Below the pieces are notes generated by a model, which saw only the letters and a program-made list of their open reading frames with translations, searched no databases and was not told the origin of the DNA. From the NCBI RefSeq assembly GCF_003605575.1, contig NZ_QKNY01000018.1, forward strand, positions 556,637 through 620,636: a stretch of DNA of 64,000 nt. The letters run 5' to 3'. Of the stretch, positions 52,319-61,486 are shown piece after piece (position 1 is the first letter of the stretch; each line of letters starts with the position of its first letter). This stretch comes from Halonotius aquaticus. GTDB lineage: Archaea; Halobacteriota; Halobacteria; Halobacteriales; Haloferacaceae. Both the position numbers and the translations under genes were made by a program.

Positions 52319-54132
52319 TGCCTGTTGTCGATGTCGACCCCGACGAACTCCGCGAGTTGACCGGTCACGACGAGAAATCCGACGACGAACTCAAAGACGA
52401 CCTGTTCAACCTCGGTCTCGAATTTGAGGGCGAAACCGACGACGGCGAACTCCAACTCGAATTCGCGCCTGACCGGCTTGATCGCCTCTCTGTCGAGGGT
52501 GTCGCCCGCTCGCTGCGCTACCAGTACGGCGACGACACCGGCGTCTACGTCCCCGACACGAACGATCCCGACTGGACGTACGAAGTCGAAGACACCGTCC
52601 CCGAGGGTCGCCCCTACGTCACGGGTGCCATCGTCCGCGACGTGAACATGACCGAGGACGTGCTGGAATCGCTGATCCAACTCCAGGAGAAACTGCACGC
52701 GACGATGGGCCGCAAGCGCGCGAAGGCGGCCATCGGTATCCACGACCTGACGATGCTGAAAGGCGCGGGCCTCGGCGACGACGACAGCGGCCACTCGATC
52801 ACCTACCGCGGGATCGACCCCGACGGCGACCGATTCGTCCCCCTCGATGCCGACAGCGAGATGACGCCTGCCGAGGTACTTACCGATCACCCGATCGGCG
52901 ACAAGTTCGGCGATCTCCTCGACGGCTTCGACCGCTATCCCGCGATCTACGACGATCTCGGGCTGTTTTCGTTCCCGCCGGTGATCAACGGCCGCCGCAC
53001 CGAGGTCGAAGCCGAGTCTCGGGATCTCCTCATTGAGCTCACCGGAACCGACCAGTGGACGATCGACCACATCTGTAACATCATCTGCTATGCACTCTCG
53101 GCCCGCGGCGGCACTATCGAGGAGGTCGAAATCGACTACCCGACCGCGACTGGCCCCTACGAGGACGTCGGTGGCGAACTCGTCCGCCCGGATTTCGAGA
53201 CCGACACCAAACACGTCGCTCACGACCGCATCGAGACGATCCTCGGCGTCGATTTCGACCAGCGCGAAGTTCTCGATCTCTTCGCCCGCGCCGGACTGTC
53301 GGCGTCGGTCGTTGACGATGCTGCTGATGGTGACAACGCTGGCGACGACGACCTGCCCGCCAGCGTCGCCGACGCCGATGTCGTCTACGCTGTCGAGATT
53401 CCACCATACCGGGTCGACGTGTTGCATCCGATGGATCTTATCGACGATCTGGGGCGGGCCTACGGCTTCAACGAGTTGGAGCCACGCTACCCAGATATCG
53501 GGACTGTCGGCGGTCGCCACGACCGCACGCGACTCGAAGACGCCACCCGCGCGAGCCTCATCGGCCTCGGGTTCGAGGATCTGCTGAACTTCCATATGAT
53601 CTCCGCCGAGGCGAACTACGACCGGCTCAACATCGAGCCGGGCGCGACCGTCGACGACGCCGACCGCCGGCTCGTCGGCGCGGGCGAGGCCGTCGAGATC
53701 ACCGGCCCCTACAGCGAGGATTACACCCAACTCCGTACGTGGGTACTCCCGTCGCTGCTCATGGTCTTGGAGAACAACACCCACCGCGCCTACCCGCAGG
53801 ATCTCGCCGAGATCGGCCTCGCTGCTGAAGTCGACGAAAGCGAGAACACGAACGTCGCCGAATGGCGATCGATCGGGGCCGTCCTCGCGCGTAACGACGC
53901 GACCTACGAGGACGCCAAAGCGCGACTCACCGCGCTCTGCGATGATTTCGGTGTCGACCTCGAAACGCCGGCGACCGATCACCCGACGTTCATCGACGGC
54001 CGGGTTGCCGACGTGGTGATCGACGGCGAGCCGGTCGGCGTCATCGGCGAGATCCATCCCGCGGTGTTGGTCGAGCACGATCTGGAACTGCCGGTCGCCG
54101 CATTCGAGTTCCGGCTTGACGCCCTGCAGTGA
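52318..54132 (+). CDS. pheT: Phenylalanyl-tRNA synthetase beta subunit
   Basis: A 604-residue archaeal-type beta subunit. MPVVDVDPDELRELTG begins the B1 region; B3/4 editing-type domain and B5 helix-rich domain follow, then the catalytic-like module (PYSEDYTQLRTWVLPSLLMVLENN) and a tail ending in the conserved VIGEIHPAVL block. It lacks the tRNA anticodon-binding module of bacterial forms and is shorter for that reason. Together with pheS it makes the (alpha beta)2 enzyme. The next gene begins one base after its stop. Confidence 0.97.
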   Translation: MPVVDVDPDELRELTGHDEKSDDELKDDLFNLGLEFEGETDDGELQLEFAPDRLDRLSVEGVARSLRYQYGDDTGVYVPDTNDPDWTYEVEDTVPEGRPYVTGAIVRDVNMTEDVLESLIQLQEKLHATMGRKRAKAAIGIHDLTMLKGAGLGDDDSGHSITYRGIDPDGDRFVPLDADSEMTPAEVLTDHPIGDKFGDLLDGFDRYPAIYDDLGLFSFPPVINGRRTEVEAESRDLLIELTGTDQWTIDHICNIICYALSARGGTIEEVEIDYPTATGPYEDVGGELVRPDFETDTKHVAHDRIETILGVDFDQREVLDLFARAGLSASVVDDAADGDNAGDDDLPASVADADVVYAVEIPPYRVDVLHPMDLIDDLGRAYGFNELEPRYPDIGTVGGRHDRTRLEDATRASLIGLGFEDLLNFHMISAEANYDRLNIEPGATVDDADRRLVGAGEAVEITGPYSEDYTQLRTWVLPSLLMVLENNTHRAYPQDLAEIGLAAEVDESENTNVAEWRSIGAVLARNDATYEDAKARLTALCDDFGVDLETPATDHPTFIDGRVADVVIDGEPVGVIGEIHPAVLVEHDLELPVAAFEFRLDALQ

Positions 54133-54133
54133 G

Positions 54134-55210
54134 ATGCCCCGAACCGGCAAGATCTCGCGGGCGTTCTTTCGGGAGCATATCGCCCCACAGCTCGGGGCTG
54201 ACCGCCAAGAAACGACTCTCGGCCCACAGCACGGCGTCGACTTCGGCGTCCTCGATATCGGCGGGCAGGCTCTCGCTGTCGCCACCGATCCGGTCTCGAT
54301 CCTGCCTGGGCTCGGATTCGAGCGCGCCGGCCGGTTTGCCGTCCGGATCGTCCTCGCTGACGTGGCCGTTTCGGGGCTCGATCCCTCACATCTCGCAGTC
54401 GGCTTCACGCTCCCACCTGATCTCACTGGCGACGACTTCGCTGCGGTCTGGGGGGCGATCCACGACGAATGCGCGGCCCTCGGTGTCGACATCATCACCG
54501 GTCACACCGCCCGGTATGCCGGCTGTTCGTTCCCGTGGGTCGGCGCGGCGACCGCGATGGCCGTCGGCGACCACGACGCGATCGTCCGCCCGGATGGGGC
54601 TCGCGTCGGCGACGACCTCATTATCACGACCGGCCCGGCTGTTGAAGCCACCGCGCTGTTTGCCTCGCTGTTCCCCGACGTGATCGACTGTGAGGACGAC
54701 CGCCTCGCTCGCGTCGCGGCGATGCTCGACGAACTCGGTGTCGTCCGCGATACCCGCGCTATCGCCGGAATCAACGGTGTGTCGGCGATGCACGATATCA
54801 CCGAAGGCGGGCTGCTCGGCGCGTGCCACGAGATGGCCGCTGGTGCCGGCGTTCGGTTTCGGGTCGACACCGACCGGGTTCCGATCGACGACGATGTGGC
54901 CGCGGTGTGTTCGACCCTCGATATGGATCCCTGGCGAGCGACCAGCTCCGGATCGCTGCTGCTTTCGGTCGACCCCAACGTGACCGATGACGTACTCGCG
55001 GCCCTCCGCGACCGCGGGACGACCGCGGCTGTGATCGGGAGCGTCGATTCGGGGAACGGTGTTGTCCGCGATGGCGAACCGACAGAGCCGCCAGCCGGTG
55101 ATTCCTCGTGGCCGGTCTACGAGCGGCTGCTGGCGGCGGCTGAGGACGCTGATGATACCGACGCCGATGCCGCCGATGCCGCCGACGCCGGTGCCAACGA
55201 CACTGCCTGA
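54134..55210 (+). CDS. AIR synthase (PurM/HypE-like) family protein
   Basis: A 358-residue protein of the PurM/SelD/HypE/ThiL superfamily, ATP-dependent enzymes that form activated imidates or phosphates. MPRTGKISRAFFREHIAPQLGADR and VATDPVSILPGLGFERAGRFAVRIVLADVAVSG resemble the HypE-like archaeal group. It lacks the C-terminal cyanation Cys of hydrogenase HypE; the tail is an Asp/Ala-rich acidic stretch. No hydrogenase genes are present. The ATG at 54134 is one base after the pheT stop, so it is co-transcribed with pheST. Substrate unknown. Confidence 0.85.
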   Translation: MPRTGKISRAFFREHIAPQLGADRQETTLGPQHGVDFGVLDIGGQALAVATDPVSILPGLGFERAGRFAVRIVLADVAVSGLDPSHLAVGFTLPPDLTGDDFAAVWGAIHDECAALGVDIITGHTARYAGCSFPWVGAATAMAVGDHDAIVRPDGARVGDDLIITTGPAVEATALFASLFPDVIDCEDDRLARVAAMLDELGVVRDTRAIAGINGVSAMHDITEGGLLGACHEMAAGAGVRFRVDTDRVPIDDDVAAVCSTLDMDPWRATSSGSLLLSVDPNVTDDVLAALRDRGTTAAVIGSVDSGNGVVRDGEPTEPPAGDSSWPVYERLLAAAEDADDTDADAADAADAGANDTA

Positions 55211-55249
55211 CCACCGATCTTTTTCATCGCCCGGTCGTACCACCGACAA

Positions 55250-56197
55250 ATGACCACAATCGACCTTGCACTCGACTGGACACCGAACACGAACCACACC
55301 GGCTTCTACGTCGCGCTCGCGGAGGGCTACTACGCCGACCGCGATCTCGACGTGTCGATCCACTCGCCGGCCAACGACGACTACGAGACGACGCCAGCAA
55401 AGCAGGTCGCCACCGGCGAGGCAACGCTGGCGATTGCGCCCTCCGAGAGCGTCATCAGCTACCAGACCCACCCCGACTACCCGTCGCTAACTGCTGTCGC
55501 GGCGGTCTGCCAGGAAGACAAAAGCGCGATCGTCACGCTCGGCGACAGCGGCCTCGACCGCCCGGCCGAGCTCGACGGCCACCGCTATGCCTCCTACGAC
55601 GCCCGTTTCGAGGATCACATCGTCCGCCAACTCATCCGCAACGACGGCGGCGACGGCGACATCGACATCGTCACCCCGCCGAAACTCGGGATCTGGAACA
55701 CCCTCCTCGATGGCGAGGCTGATGCGACGTGGGTGTTCATGCCGTGGGAGGGCGTCCTCGCGGCCCGCGACGGGATCGATCTCAACGCCTTCTATCTCGA
55801 CGAGTACGACGTGCCGTACGGCTACACACCCCTGTTGTTGGCCCGTCCGGAGACGATCGTCGACGGCGACGCCCTCAGCGACTTCCTCACGGCGAGTGCC
55901 CGCGGCTACCAGTTCGCGGTCGACAACCCCGATCGGGCCGCCGAGGTTCTCGGCGAGACGGCCGAGGGAATGGATAACGACGATCCCGATTTCCTCCGTG
56001 AGAGTCAACACGAACTCACAGATGCGTATCTCACCGCTGATGGGGAGTGGGGAACGATGGCCCACGACCGCTGGGACGCGTTTGTCGAGTGGCTCGCCGC
56101 CAACGATATTCTCACCACGGTTGACGACGAGCCGATTCCTGCCGATGAGTTACCCACGAGCGAGCTCTACACGAACGACCTCCTCTCTGACGCGTAA
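55250..56197 (+). CDS. ThiY/NMT1-like substrate-binding protein without signal peptide
   Basis: A 315-residue periplasmic-binding-type fold of the SsuA/THI5-like family. The segment LALDWTPNTNHTGFYVALAEGYYADRDLDV is the ThiY signature used for formylaminopyrimidine or HMP binding in thiamine salvage. No Sec/Tat signal or lipobox precedes it; the N-terminus begins directly with the first beta strand. The lysine and histidine used by yeast Thi5 as single-turnover HMP synthase are not found at the corresponding segment (TLAIAPSESVISYQTH). No ABC permease or ATPase gene is adjacent. Its role in thiamine or related metabolism is plausible but not proved. Confidence 0.75.
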   Translation: MTTIDLALDWTPNTNHTGFYVALAEGYYADRDLDVSIHSPANDDYETTPAKQVATGEATLAIAPSESVISYQTHPDYPSLTAVAAVCQEDKSAIVTLGDSGLDRPAELDGHRYASYDARFEDHIVRQLIRNDGGDGDIDIVTPPKLGIWNTLLDGEADATWVFMPWEGVLAARDGIDLNAFYLDEYDVPYGYTPLLLARPETIVDGDALSDFLTASARGYQFAVDNPDRAAEVLGETAEGMDNDDPDFLRESQHELTDAYLTADGEWGTMAHDRWDAFVEWLAANDILTTVDDEPIPADELPTSELYTNDLLSDA

Positions 56198-56215
56198 CTG
56201 CGCCCGACACCCGAG

Positions 56216-57886
56216 TTACTCGCTGTCGACAACGTCCGGGAGTTTGACGGTCGCTGTCGTTCCCGCCGCCCCGGTCTCATATGTGACACGCCCACCGAGG
56301 GCGGTTGTTCCCCACTCGACGAGCCACAGCCCGATCCCGCTGCCGTGTTCGAGATCCGTCTCTGTGCCCTCCTCGATCACGCCCAGTTCGTGTTCCGGGA
56401 TGCCGTCGCCGCTATCGCTGACCTTGATACGGACGGTCGACCCGGTGGTGGTCGCCCCGACGGTGACATTCCCACCGCCGTGTTTGAGGCCGTTTTCGAT
56501 CAGGTTGTCGAGCACGCTTTCGAGCAGTTGGCGGTTCGTCTCGATGGCGAGGTCATCCGGGATTTCCGTGTCGACATGCCCACCGTGGTCGTCGACGAGC
56601 GGCTCGGCAACGTGATCGACGAACGTGGCGACCGGAATCGATTCGGTGCCCAGTTCGTCGGGTTCGAGTGTCCGTTCGACCATCCGGGCTTTCTCGCCGA
56701 GTTCGAGCACGTTATCGGTGTTGCGTTTTGCGGTTTCGAGCATGTCGGCGTACCCCTCGTCGTCGACGCCCTCGGCGACCACTTCGAGATACCCGCTGGC
56801 GACGTTGAGATCGTTGCGGAGGTTGTGCCGAAGGATACGGTTGAGGACGGCGAGTCGCTGCTCGCGTTGGCGTTCGAGCGTGATGTCCTGGAGCGTGATT
56901 GTGTGCCCAACCGTGCTGTCGGCTGAATCCTCGATCGCCGAGACGGTGACGGCGTAATCACGCCTTCTGGTGTCGCCGTGACGGATTCGCTGGTCGTCGC
57001 TGTCGAGATCGATATCGAGGGCGATGTCATCGAGTGAGTTTCCGAGGAAAGCCGGTTTTGCGGTGTCGACGATCTCGGTTGCCGCCTCGTTGACATTGAT
57101 GACGCGTTGGTCGTCGTCGACGATGATGATACCGATCCCCAGATCGTCGATGGCGGTCTGATCGCCTGTTCGGCGGGCCGCCGGCGTCAACTCGAACATA
57201 TTCCGCCGGAAGAAGGCGTACATATCAAGCCCGAGATGCGCCGGAAACAACAGCGGGGCGAGGTTGAGATTTGGAACCGGGCCGGCGTCGAATATCCACA
57301 GCAGGATCCCGGGGATAACCGGGAGCGGTGACAGTGCGAGGGCAAGCGTCTGGGAGCGATACAGCGGGCCGTAACTCACGAACGTCTCCAGCAAGACGAG
57401 CACCGCACCGGCGGTAAAGATCATTAGCGTCAACAGGATGAGAAACAGCCACGCCTCGTTCGTGTAGGCGACCGTCGCCGCGCCGAAGGTGGGGTCGATC
57501 CGGTAGTTACTCCAGACGAGTTGATGGCGCGGATTGGTGGCGATCAACCCAACGAAGCCGAGCGTGAGAGCGACGAGCCCGGCCATCGGCGTCGACCGCA
57601 CCACGTCCTTCCGACCGGTGTATTCGAGGGCAAAGGCCAGAAACAACAGGCTCGTGAAACAGGTGCCCAGCCAGACCGGAATCTCAAACAGCACCCGGAG
57701 TGCCGGATCGAACACGAGGAGAGCGACGCCGTAGGAAAACGCCCACAGGGCGATGGCGACGATCATCGCCATGAACAACGTCGCCCCATCCTCGTCGCGG
57801 TAGGGCCAGACGTAGGCGAGAAACGCCAGCGAGAGCAGGCCGGAGCCCAGCGAGGCGATCGCCGGCCACGAAAAGGCGCCAAACAC
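56216..57886 (-). CDS. Membrane sensor histidine kinase (7TM-PAS-HisKA-HATPase)
   Basis: A 556-residue sensor kinase. Residues 5-225 form the seven-helix histidine-kinase N-terminal domain common in haloarchaea, and residues 240-345 a PAS domain (DDLGIGIIIVDDDQRVINVNEAA). Phospho-acceptor H354 is in RILRHNLRNDLNV. The HATPase domain has LDNLIENGLKHG (N box), DSGDGIPEHE (G1) and HGSGIGLWLVEWG (G2). No receiver gene is adjacent, so it may act through an unlinked or shared response regulator. The signal is unknown. Confidence 0.93.
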   Translation of the reverse strand: MFGAFSWPAIASLGSGLLSLAFLAYVWPYRDEDGATLFMAMIVAIALWAFSYGVALLVFDPALRVLFEIPVWLGTCFTSLLFLAFALEYTGRKDVVRSTPMAGLVALTLGFVGLIATNPRHQLVWSNYRIDPTFGAATVAYTNEAWLFLILLTLMIFTAGAVLVLLETFVSYGPLYRSQTLALALSPLPVIPGILLWIFDAGPVPNLNLAPLLFPAHLGLDMYAFFRRNMFELTPAARRTGDQTAIDDLGIGIIIVDDDQRVINVNEAATEIVDTAKPAFLGNSLDDIALDIDLDSDDQRIRHGDTRRRDYAVTVSAIEDSADSTVGHTITLQDITLERQREQRLAVLNRILRHNLRNDLNVASGYLEVVAEGVDDEGYADMLETAKRNTDNVLELGEKARMVERTLEPDELGTESIPVATFVDHVAEPLVDDHGGHVDTEIPDDLAIETNRQLLESVLDNLIENGLKHGGGNVTVGATTTGSTVRIKVSDSGDGIPEHELGVIEEGTETDLEHGSGIGLWLVEWGTTALGGRVTYETGAAGTTATVKLPDVVDSE

Positions 57887-58125
57887 TGGGCCGGCCTACA
57901 ACCTCCCGTTACATAACGATTCGCGTCAGGTTGCCGGGCAGTGAGCCAATGAGATGGAGAAACCTCCGCCGCGCTTGATCCCGCAGCGACTCGATTCGCT
58001 CGCGGAACGCCCGCAGCTTCACGGCTCCCGTCGGTCGCCGTTCGAGCGAATCGCGGTCTCCCTACGGTTGACCGCACGTTCGGAAGTCGATTAACCTTAG
58101 TCCCCGCGGCGAGTTTCCTCCCGCA
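57887..58125. other. Divergent intergenic region with inverted repeat before valS
   Basis: Holds an 11-base inverted repeat CGATTCGCTCG (57992-58002) and its complement (58043-58053), separated by 40 bases. A TATA-like TTAACCTTAG lies about 30 bases before the valS start. No gene or tRNA is seen. Confidence 0.45.
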
Positions 58126-60798
58126 ATGCCAACCGGAGAGTACGATCCCGACGCCGTCGAGTCCAAATGGCAACAGCAGTGGCTCGACGACGAAACGTAC
58201 GCCTACCCCGACGACGCGACCGATCCGAACACGACCTTCGCCATCGACACCCCGCCGCCGACCGTCTCGGGGAGCCTCCACTGGGGCCACGTCTACGGCT
58301 CGATCCTCCAGGACATCGTCGCCCGCTTCGAGCGCATGCAGGGCAACGACGTGTTCTATCCCTTCGGCTACGACGACAACGGGATCGCCTCCGAACGCCT
58401 GACGGAGTCGGAACTCGGCATCCGCCATCAGGATTTTGACCGCTATGAGTTCCAAGAGAAATGCCGGGAGGTCTGTGCGGAGTACGAGGAAGAGTTTACG
58501 GAGAAAATGCAGGCGATGGGCACCTCCATCGACTGGAACAACACCTACCAGACGATTTCGCCCGAAGTCCAGCGCGTCTCCCAGCTCTCCTTTATCGATC
58601 TCTACGACCAGGGCCGCGAATATCGCAAAAAGGCCCCCGCGATCTGGTGTCCGGACTGCGAGACAGCGATCTCGCAGGTCGAAACCGAGGACTACGAGGA
58701 GCAGTCCTATTTCAACGACATCACCTTCGAACTCGTCGAGAGCGGCAGCGAGCCCGACAACGACGCTGTGACCGACGAGGACTACGAGTACCCCACGCCG
58801 ACCGAGCCGGGCGATGACATCGTCATCTCGACGACCCGACCTGAACTCATTCCGGCGTGTGTCTCCATGTTCGTCCATCCGGACGACGACCGCAACGCCC
58901 ACCTCGTCGGCGGCACCGCCCGCGTCCCCGTCTTCGGCCACGAGGTTCCGATCTACGAGGACGACCGTGTCGATATGGAGAAAGGTACCGGCGTCGTGAT
59001 GTGCTGTACCTTCGGCGATCAGACCGACATCGAGTGGTATCAGGCCCATGACCTCGATCTCCGGGTCGCCATCGACGAGTCGGCGACGATGACCGACCTC
59101 GCCGGCGACTACGAGGGGATGAGCACGGAGGAAGCACGGGAGGCCATCGTCGAGGACATCGACGACGCCGGGCAACTCCGCGACCGCTGGGAGATCGACC
59201 ACGTCGTCCAAGTCCACGAGCGCGACGACGTGCCCGTCGAGTACCGCGTCACCGAGCAGTGGTACGTTGATGTTCTCGACAAACGTGAGGAGTACCTTGA
59301 GGCCGGCCGCGAGATGGAGTGGTTCCCCGAGAAGATGTTCACGCGGTACGAACACTGGATCGACGGCCTGGAGTGGGATTGGTGTATCTCCCGGCAGCGA
59401 TCCTCCGGAATTCCGTTCCCCGTCTGGTACTGCGCCGACTGCGATCACGAAGTCATCGCCGAAAAAAGCGAGCTGCCGGTCGATCCGCTTTCCGACGAGC
59501 CGCCGGTCGATAGCTGTCCCGAGTGTGGCCACGACGAGTTCGTCCCCGAAGACGATGTCTTCGACACGTGGGCGACCTCGTCGCTGACGCCGCTCATCAA
59601 TGCTGGCTGGGACTGGGATGACGACGCGGAAGAATTCACGATGGATCGTCCTGAGATCTACCCGATGGATCTCCGGCCCCAGGGCCACGACATCATCTCC
59701 TTCTGGTTGTTCCACACCGTCATCAAGTGCTACGAGCACACCGGCGAGGTGCCGTTCGACACGACGATGATCAACGGGATGGTGCTCGACGAAAACAGAG
59801 AGAAGATGTCGAAATCGAAGGGCAACGTCGTCGATCCCGACGCCGTCCTCGACGAATACCCGGTCGACGCCGCACGGTTCTGGGCGGCCGGCAGCGCGAT
59901 CGGTGACGATCTGCCCTACCAAGAAAAGGGCCTTCGCGCGGGCGAGAAACTGATCCGGAAGCTCTGGAACGCCTCGAAGCTCGTCGACTCGCTCGCACCT
60001 GAGCCGGTCGACCGACCCGACGACCTTGCCGCGCTCGACCGCTGGCTGCTGGCCGAACTCGACGCCGAAATTGCGGAGTTGACTGACCTGCTGGCCAACC
60101 GAGAGTTCTCGAAGGCCCGCGACGGCCTCCGCACCTTCTTCTGGAACACCTTCTGTGACGACTACCTCGAAATCGCCAAACAGCGACTCGATGACGGCGA
60201 CGATCAGTCCGCGGCCTACACGCTGCGGACGGCCCACGAACGGTTCCTCAAACTGTTTGCGCCCCTCCTTTCGCACGTCACCGAGGAACTCTACCGCGAC
60301 ATGTACGACGCCGACGAGAGCATCCACCAGTCGGCGTGGCCCGAACCGCTCGGGATCGACGCCGACCGCGAGGGTGGGGCCGCCGCGATGGCGGTCGTCG
60401 GCGCACTGCGGAAATATAAGAGCGACCAGCAGCTTCCGCTGAACGCCGAACTGTCGGCTATCGAGGTCTACGGCCCGATCGAGGGCTTCGAGGACGACAT
60501 CCGCGGCGTGATGCACGTCGACGACCTCACTGTCCTCGACAGCGAGCCCGAAATCGAATCCGTCATCGCCGACATCAGCCTCGATTACTCGAAGGTTGGT
60601 CCCGAGTACGGCTCCCAAGTGCCTGATCTGGAAGACGGGATCGAGGCGGGCGACTACGACCTCGTTGACGATGAACTCCACGTCGCCGGCGAGGAACTCG
60701 GCCCGGACTTCTTCGAGGTCGAACGCGAGCGACGCTACGCTGGCGAGGGCGAGATGCTTGAAGCCGGCGACGCGATTGTGATCGTCAGCGAAGTGTAG
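58126..60798 (+). CDS. valS: Valyl-tRNA synthetase
   Basis: An 890-residue class I synthetase. The HIGH-type motif is in PPPTVSGSLHWGHVYGS and the KMSKS loop in ENREKMSKSKGNVVDPD. A CP1 editing domain (with the TTRPEL segment near residue 240) and a zinc-binding CADCDH/CPECGHDEF pair lie between. The anticodon-binding helical domain follows. Length and the absence of a long C-terminal coiled coil agree with archaeal ValRS. Its 3' end overlaps the convergent lipoprotein gene by 14 bases. Confidence 0.97.
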   Translation: MPTGEYDPDAVESKWQQQWLDDETYAYPDDATDPNTTFAIDTPPPTVSGSLHWGHVYGSILQDIVARFERMQGNDVFYPFGYDDNGIASERLTESELGIRHQDFDRYEFQEKCREVCAEYEEEFTEKMQAMGTSIDWNNTYQTISPEVQRVSQLSFIDLYDQGREYRKKAPAIWCPDCETAISQVETEDYEEQSYFNDITFELVESGSEPDNDAVTDEDYEYPTPTEPGDDIVISTTRPELIPACVSMFVHPDDDRNAHLVGGTARVPVFGHEVPIYEDDRVDMEKGTGVVMCCTFGDQTDIEWYQAHDLDLRVAIDESATMTDLAGDYEGMSTEEAREAIVEDIDDAGQLRDRWEIDHVVQVHERDDVPVEYRVTEQWYVDVLDKREEYLEAGREMEWFPEKMFTRYEHWIDGLEWDWCISRQRSSGIPFPVWYCADCDHEVIAEKSELPVDPLSDEPPVDSCPECGHDEFVPEDDVFDTWATSSLTPLINAGWDWDDDAEEFTMDRPEIYPMDLRPQGHDIISFWLFHTVIKCYEHTGEVPFDTTMINGMVLDENREKMSKSKGNVVDPDAVLDEYPVDAARFWAAGSAIGDDLPYQEKGLRAGEKLIRKLWNASKLVDSLAPEPVDRPDDLAALDRWLLAELDAEIAELTDLLANREFSKARDGLRTFFWNTFCDDYLEIAKQRLDDGDDQSAAYTLRTAHERFLKLFAPLLSHVTEELYRDMYDADESIHQSAWPEPLGIDADREGGAAAMAVVGALRKYKSDQQLPLNAELSAIEVYGPIEGFEDDIRGVMHVDDLTVLDSEPEIESVIADISLDYSKVGPEYGSQVPDLEDGIEAGDYDLVDDELHVAGEELGPDFFEVERERRYAGEGEMLEAGDAIVIVSEV

Positions 60799-61426
60799 AT
60801 AGCTCTCCGGAGCTGTTTTCAGTCGTATTCTCCGTTGCCTGTGCGTCCTCTTGGGTCTCTACATCGAACGTGGTCGTCGTGGCTGCGCGATACGTTGTCG
60901 GCCCGTTCCGCGCGGTGAGTTCCATCTCAAAGTCGATAGCGATCTGTTCGGCCGGCGCGCTGTTTGGGTCGATCCTCGTTGTGAGAAACATCGTTTCGTC
61001 GATGCTGTCGACTGCGTCCGCCAGTGCGATCCGCGTCGACCCATCGCCGCCGATCCGTCCGTACGTGAGATACGGCCACGCGTCTCCGCCGGGGGTGGCG
61101 AGATAGATGTCGGCTGGCTCCCCGGTTGGCGGCGCGCGAAGATCGAACCGGAAGGACTCTAGTGTTGTTGCCTCGTCGTACTCGATGAAGAGTCCGAGCC
61201 CGAACTCCTCGTTAAGTGACGCCGGGAACGATCCCTGATTGAAGCCGACAACCCGAACCTCCTCGCCGTTGTGTCGGTAGACGAGATACGCATGGTTCTG
61301 GCGGCCCTCATCCTGTCGTTCGGTTTCCGCTTGGAGAGTCACGGTTCGGCCGGGCGCGAGCGAACAGCCAGCCGTCGTGAGCCCGACCGGGATCGCAGCC
61401 GAGGCGAGGAACCGTCGTCTGTCCAT
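60785..61426 (-). CDS. Tat-exported lipoprotein, hypothetical
   Basis: A 213-residue protein. MDRRRFLASAAIPVGLTTAGC carries a twin-arginine motif and lipobox Cys 21. The mature domain is beta-rich with conserved-looking aromatic patches (SFPASLNEEFGLGLFIEYD, GGDAWPYLTYGRIGGDG), and a Thr/Glu/Ser-rich tail. No family is recognised. ATG 61426 puts the signal in the normal frame; the ATG four codons upstream would be equivalent. Its final 14 bases overlap valS on the other strand. Confidence 0.72.
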   Translation of the reverse strand: MDRRRFLASAAIPVGLTTAGCSLAPGRTVTLQAETERQDEGRQNHAYLVYRHNGEEVRVVGFNQGSFPASLNEEFGLGLFIEYDEATTLESFRFDLRAPPTGEPADIYLATPGGDAWPYLTYGRIGGDGSTRIALADAVDSIDETMFLTTRIDPNSAPAEQIAIDFEMELTARNGPTTYRAATTTTFDVETQEDAQATENTTENSSGELSTLR

Positions 61427-61486
61427 ATCGGGGCTCACAATCGATCCGCAAGAATAGTTTGTGGACGCTCAAACGCGTGTTTCGGG

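Noticed and set aside
52072..54498. 808-codon minus-strand frame opposite pheS/pheT and the following gene
   Set aside because: Antisense shadow of three well-recognised genes; no domain is visible.
54134..55210. Hydrogenase maturation factor HypE
   Set aside because: No terminal cysteine, no hydrogenase or other hyp genes, and haloarchaea generally lack NiFe hydrogenases.
55250..56197. Yeast-type Thi5 HMP synthase
   Set aside because: The lysine and histidine required for the single-turnover reaction and the Cys-rich CCCFC segment are absent.
57763..60681. 972-codon open frame on the minus strand
   Set aside because: It is antisense to valS over its whole useful length. Composition (Val/Asp/Arg-rich, no family features) is that of a high-GC shadow, and valS is unmistakable.
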